A stretch of DNA of 64,000 nt, taken from NCBI RefSeq assembly GCF_003073045.1, contig NC_037593.1:1913525-1977524 (forward strand), given 5' to 3'. The stretch comes from Pomacea canaliculata (lineage: Eukaryota; Mollusca; Gastropoda; Architaenioglossa; Ampullariidae). A program made the position numbers and the translations under genes. Under the pieces are notes generated by a model, which had not been told where the DNA came from, made no database searches, and saw nothing but the letters and a program-made list of their open reading frames with translations. This document shows positions 62,501 to 64,000 of the stretch, piece after piece (positions within the stretch are counted from its first letter, which is position 1; the number at the start of each line of letters is the position of its first letter).

Positions 62501-62824
62501 TTTTTGAGTTTCCCTTTTTTCGTTAGCAGGGAAGTTACAAAAGTGTGAAGTACATCTACTTCAGAATGCTTTGTGGATGTGATTTTGTTTGTGATTATAG
62601 CGAGAAGTACTCATGGACTAAACTTTCAGGTTCAATGTATGCATGCGCATGCACACCCACACACAAACAAAGCAAGGGGAAAAAACTACCAGATATGCTG
62701 ATTTAATACTGTCATAGTAAGAAGTTGTGACTCCAGAGCGGCTACTTTAGCTGTTGTTCTTTTTTGCCTTCAAAGAAGTGTTTGAAATTTGTATTCCTGA
62801 CTCATTACTCACCGTGTGCTAACA
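59561..62824. other. Gene-free stretch, probably long UBE2G1 3' UTR in part
   Basis: Sequence left of the UBE2G1 stop codon (minus strand) holds no recognisable exon. A 135-codon frame at 60050-60457 on the plus strand has no family feature and lies where the UBE2G1 3' UTR would be. A short TA run is at about 60621-60630. The part at about 59580-59860 may include more LINE remains but I could not identify them. Confidence 0.45.
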
Positions 62825-63933
62825 TTATAAGAATTCATCCTGACTTTTCCGTACACATTTAGACACTCTCTTTTTGAAATCTTCTGGCTGCTCCCTCCAC
62901 ATTTTCTGAAACAATAGGTATATCCTGAATTCTCATAGTGAAGCCACCTCTTGGATAAGTTTTGTCAAATGTTGAAAAAAGTGGTTAGATTAGTGAAAGG
63001 TTACTGTCTAAAGAGCTTCCTAAAAATGTAAGCTTAAAACATTTTGCTCAGATTTCATTTGAAGCTGAAGAAAAGCACCATAAACAACTTACTGCAGCAT
63101 CTACATTTGCAGGTGACTCATCATTTGGGTCAGCAAGCATGGAGATGACACTGACAAGTATAGTTTCTACAGTGTGAATAGGTAACCATCGTTCGCTTGC
63201 CTTCTCATACCCATATTTGTCGTCACCTGGTTCATGTAAGATGGAGATGCATACATTGCCTTCTTGGTCGACTGAAACAAAGATGACAATGTCTCATTTT
63301 GACAAAAGTTTAAATTCTCACCCCCTCTTTACATTATAAAAACACCATCAAAATAAGATCCACATCAAATGTCAAATATGTGAGGTGTCTAAAAAATCTA
63401 ATGTTGTTCTATATCAGCTAGGCATAGTTCTCTTGCAAAATCCTTTGCTCTTTCATAGCACCATGTCCCCTCCCCACAAATAAAACAATCATTTACACTT
63501 TTAATGCAGTCTTTGGGCACATTGCACACATTTTCACAAATTCTGCTATGAAACCATGATTGATGAGGAACCAAACACAATATCTATATAATGTACCAGT
63601 TGTCTATATGAAAAGAGCAGAAAATACCTGATGAAGCTGCTGCTTTGTAAATGTGTACTAAAAATTTGGGATCGGTGAGAAAATTCCTGCAGTAAATAAC
63701 AGAATCTGAAGTACCACGGTATGCTATGCTGAGTGACTTCAATGTTGCTAAACATGATCTCTTGTAAGTTTTGTGCCTTGAGTTTTCAAAGCGTGATTAC
63801 TTCAGGAATATAGTAAGCCAGAATTACATACTTACTGTTTGGGTGCCACATTTCAGACACAAATTTCATTTTTGGAGGCCGATTGGGATACTCTTTAGGA
63901 AAGTATAGGTGGGCCTTGAAATATCCCCCTTCA
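62825..63933 (-). CDS. UBE2G1: Ubiquitin-conjugating enzyme E2 G1, last three exons
   Basis: UBE2G1 is an E2 that takes ubiquitin from E1 and passes it to E3-bound substrates. The visible exons are 63933-63836, 63271-63093 and 62905-62825, joining in phase. They encode [32 protein letters not shown], the catalytic cysteine in [10 protein letters not shown], the acidic-loop [40 protein letters not shown] and the C-terminus KMWREQ...[11 protein letters not shown]. The HPN tripeptide and the insertion after the active-site cysteine mark the G1/R1-like E2 class. The 5' exons (about the first 50 residues) lie beyond the right edge. The entry is partial only for that reason. Confidence 0.95.
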
Positions 63934-64000
63934 CTGCAAAGAAGGTATACAAGTTTTTAGTGGGACCATGGACAAGAAGCAAAAGAGATCACAATAAACA

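Noticed and set aside
1-64000. CRISPR arrays, rRNA genes or tRNA genes
   Set aside because: No regularly spaced repeats and no cloverleaf with matching stems was found; tRNA-like heads belong to SINEs.

Overview
The window is animal nuclear DNA: AT-rich, intron-rich, with GT-AG splicing and conserved single-copy eukaryotic genes. A gastropod mollusc or close lophotrochozoan is my best inference. It rests on the repeat style (L2-like LINEs with ATT tails, RTE LINEs, hAT MITEs, GCATGCAC microsatellites), not on a species-specific marker. I saw no bacterial operons, CRISPR arrays, rRNA or convincing tRNA genes.

Layout. 1-10136 is a second, noisy copy of 12838-21712, followed by a 100-base N gap (10137-10236). 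The second contig (10237 onward) carries the usable genes. CD2BP2 (U5 snRNP GYF protein, +) runs 11807-16485, with two nested LINEs in intron 1 and a hAT-type element in the 3' flank. An eight-exon multi-pass membrane protein (-) occupies 19365-23501 and is divergent from MED31 (Mediator subunit, +, 24056-26062). INTS2 (Integrator subunit, -, 23 exons) fills 28185-45579; its introns hold an RTE-type LINE fragment, a tRNA-like SINE, a DIRS-like fossil and an L2 tail. A conserved-looking four-exon gene of unknown function (+, 46267-50375) is divergent from INTS2. A secreted chymotrypsin/elastase-like S1 protease (-, 54199-57569) follows, then a decayed RTE-type LINE (58040-59560), a long gene-free stretch, and the last three exons of UBE2G1 (ubiquitin-conjugating enzyme, -, 62825-63933), whose 5' exons lie beyond the window.

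How the genes relate. They are mostly nuclear housekeeping functions: splicing (CD2BP2), transcription initiation (MED31), snRNA 3' processing and promoter-proximal termination (INTS2), and ubiquitin conjugation (UBE2G1). They sit in divergent pairs with 0.5-0.7 kb shared upstream regions and in convergent pairs with long 3' flanks. Nothing suggests a cluster working as one pathway.

I found no new biological system. The best second-look items are the duplicated noisy contig, a one-base frame break in CD2BP2 exon 1, the nested LINE with a natural comparison copy in the MED31 intron, the DIRS-like internal complementary region, and two unrecognised conserved-looking genes.
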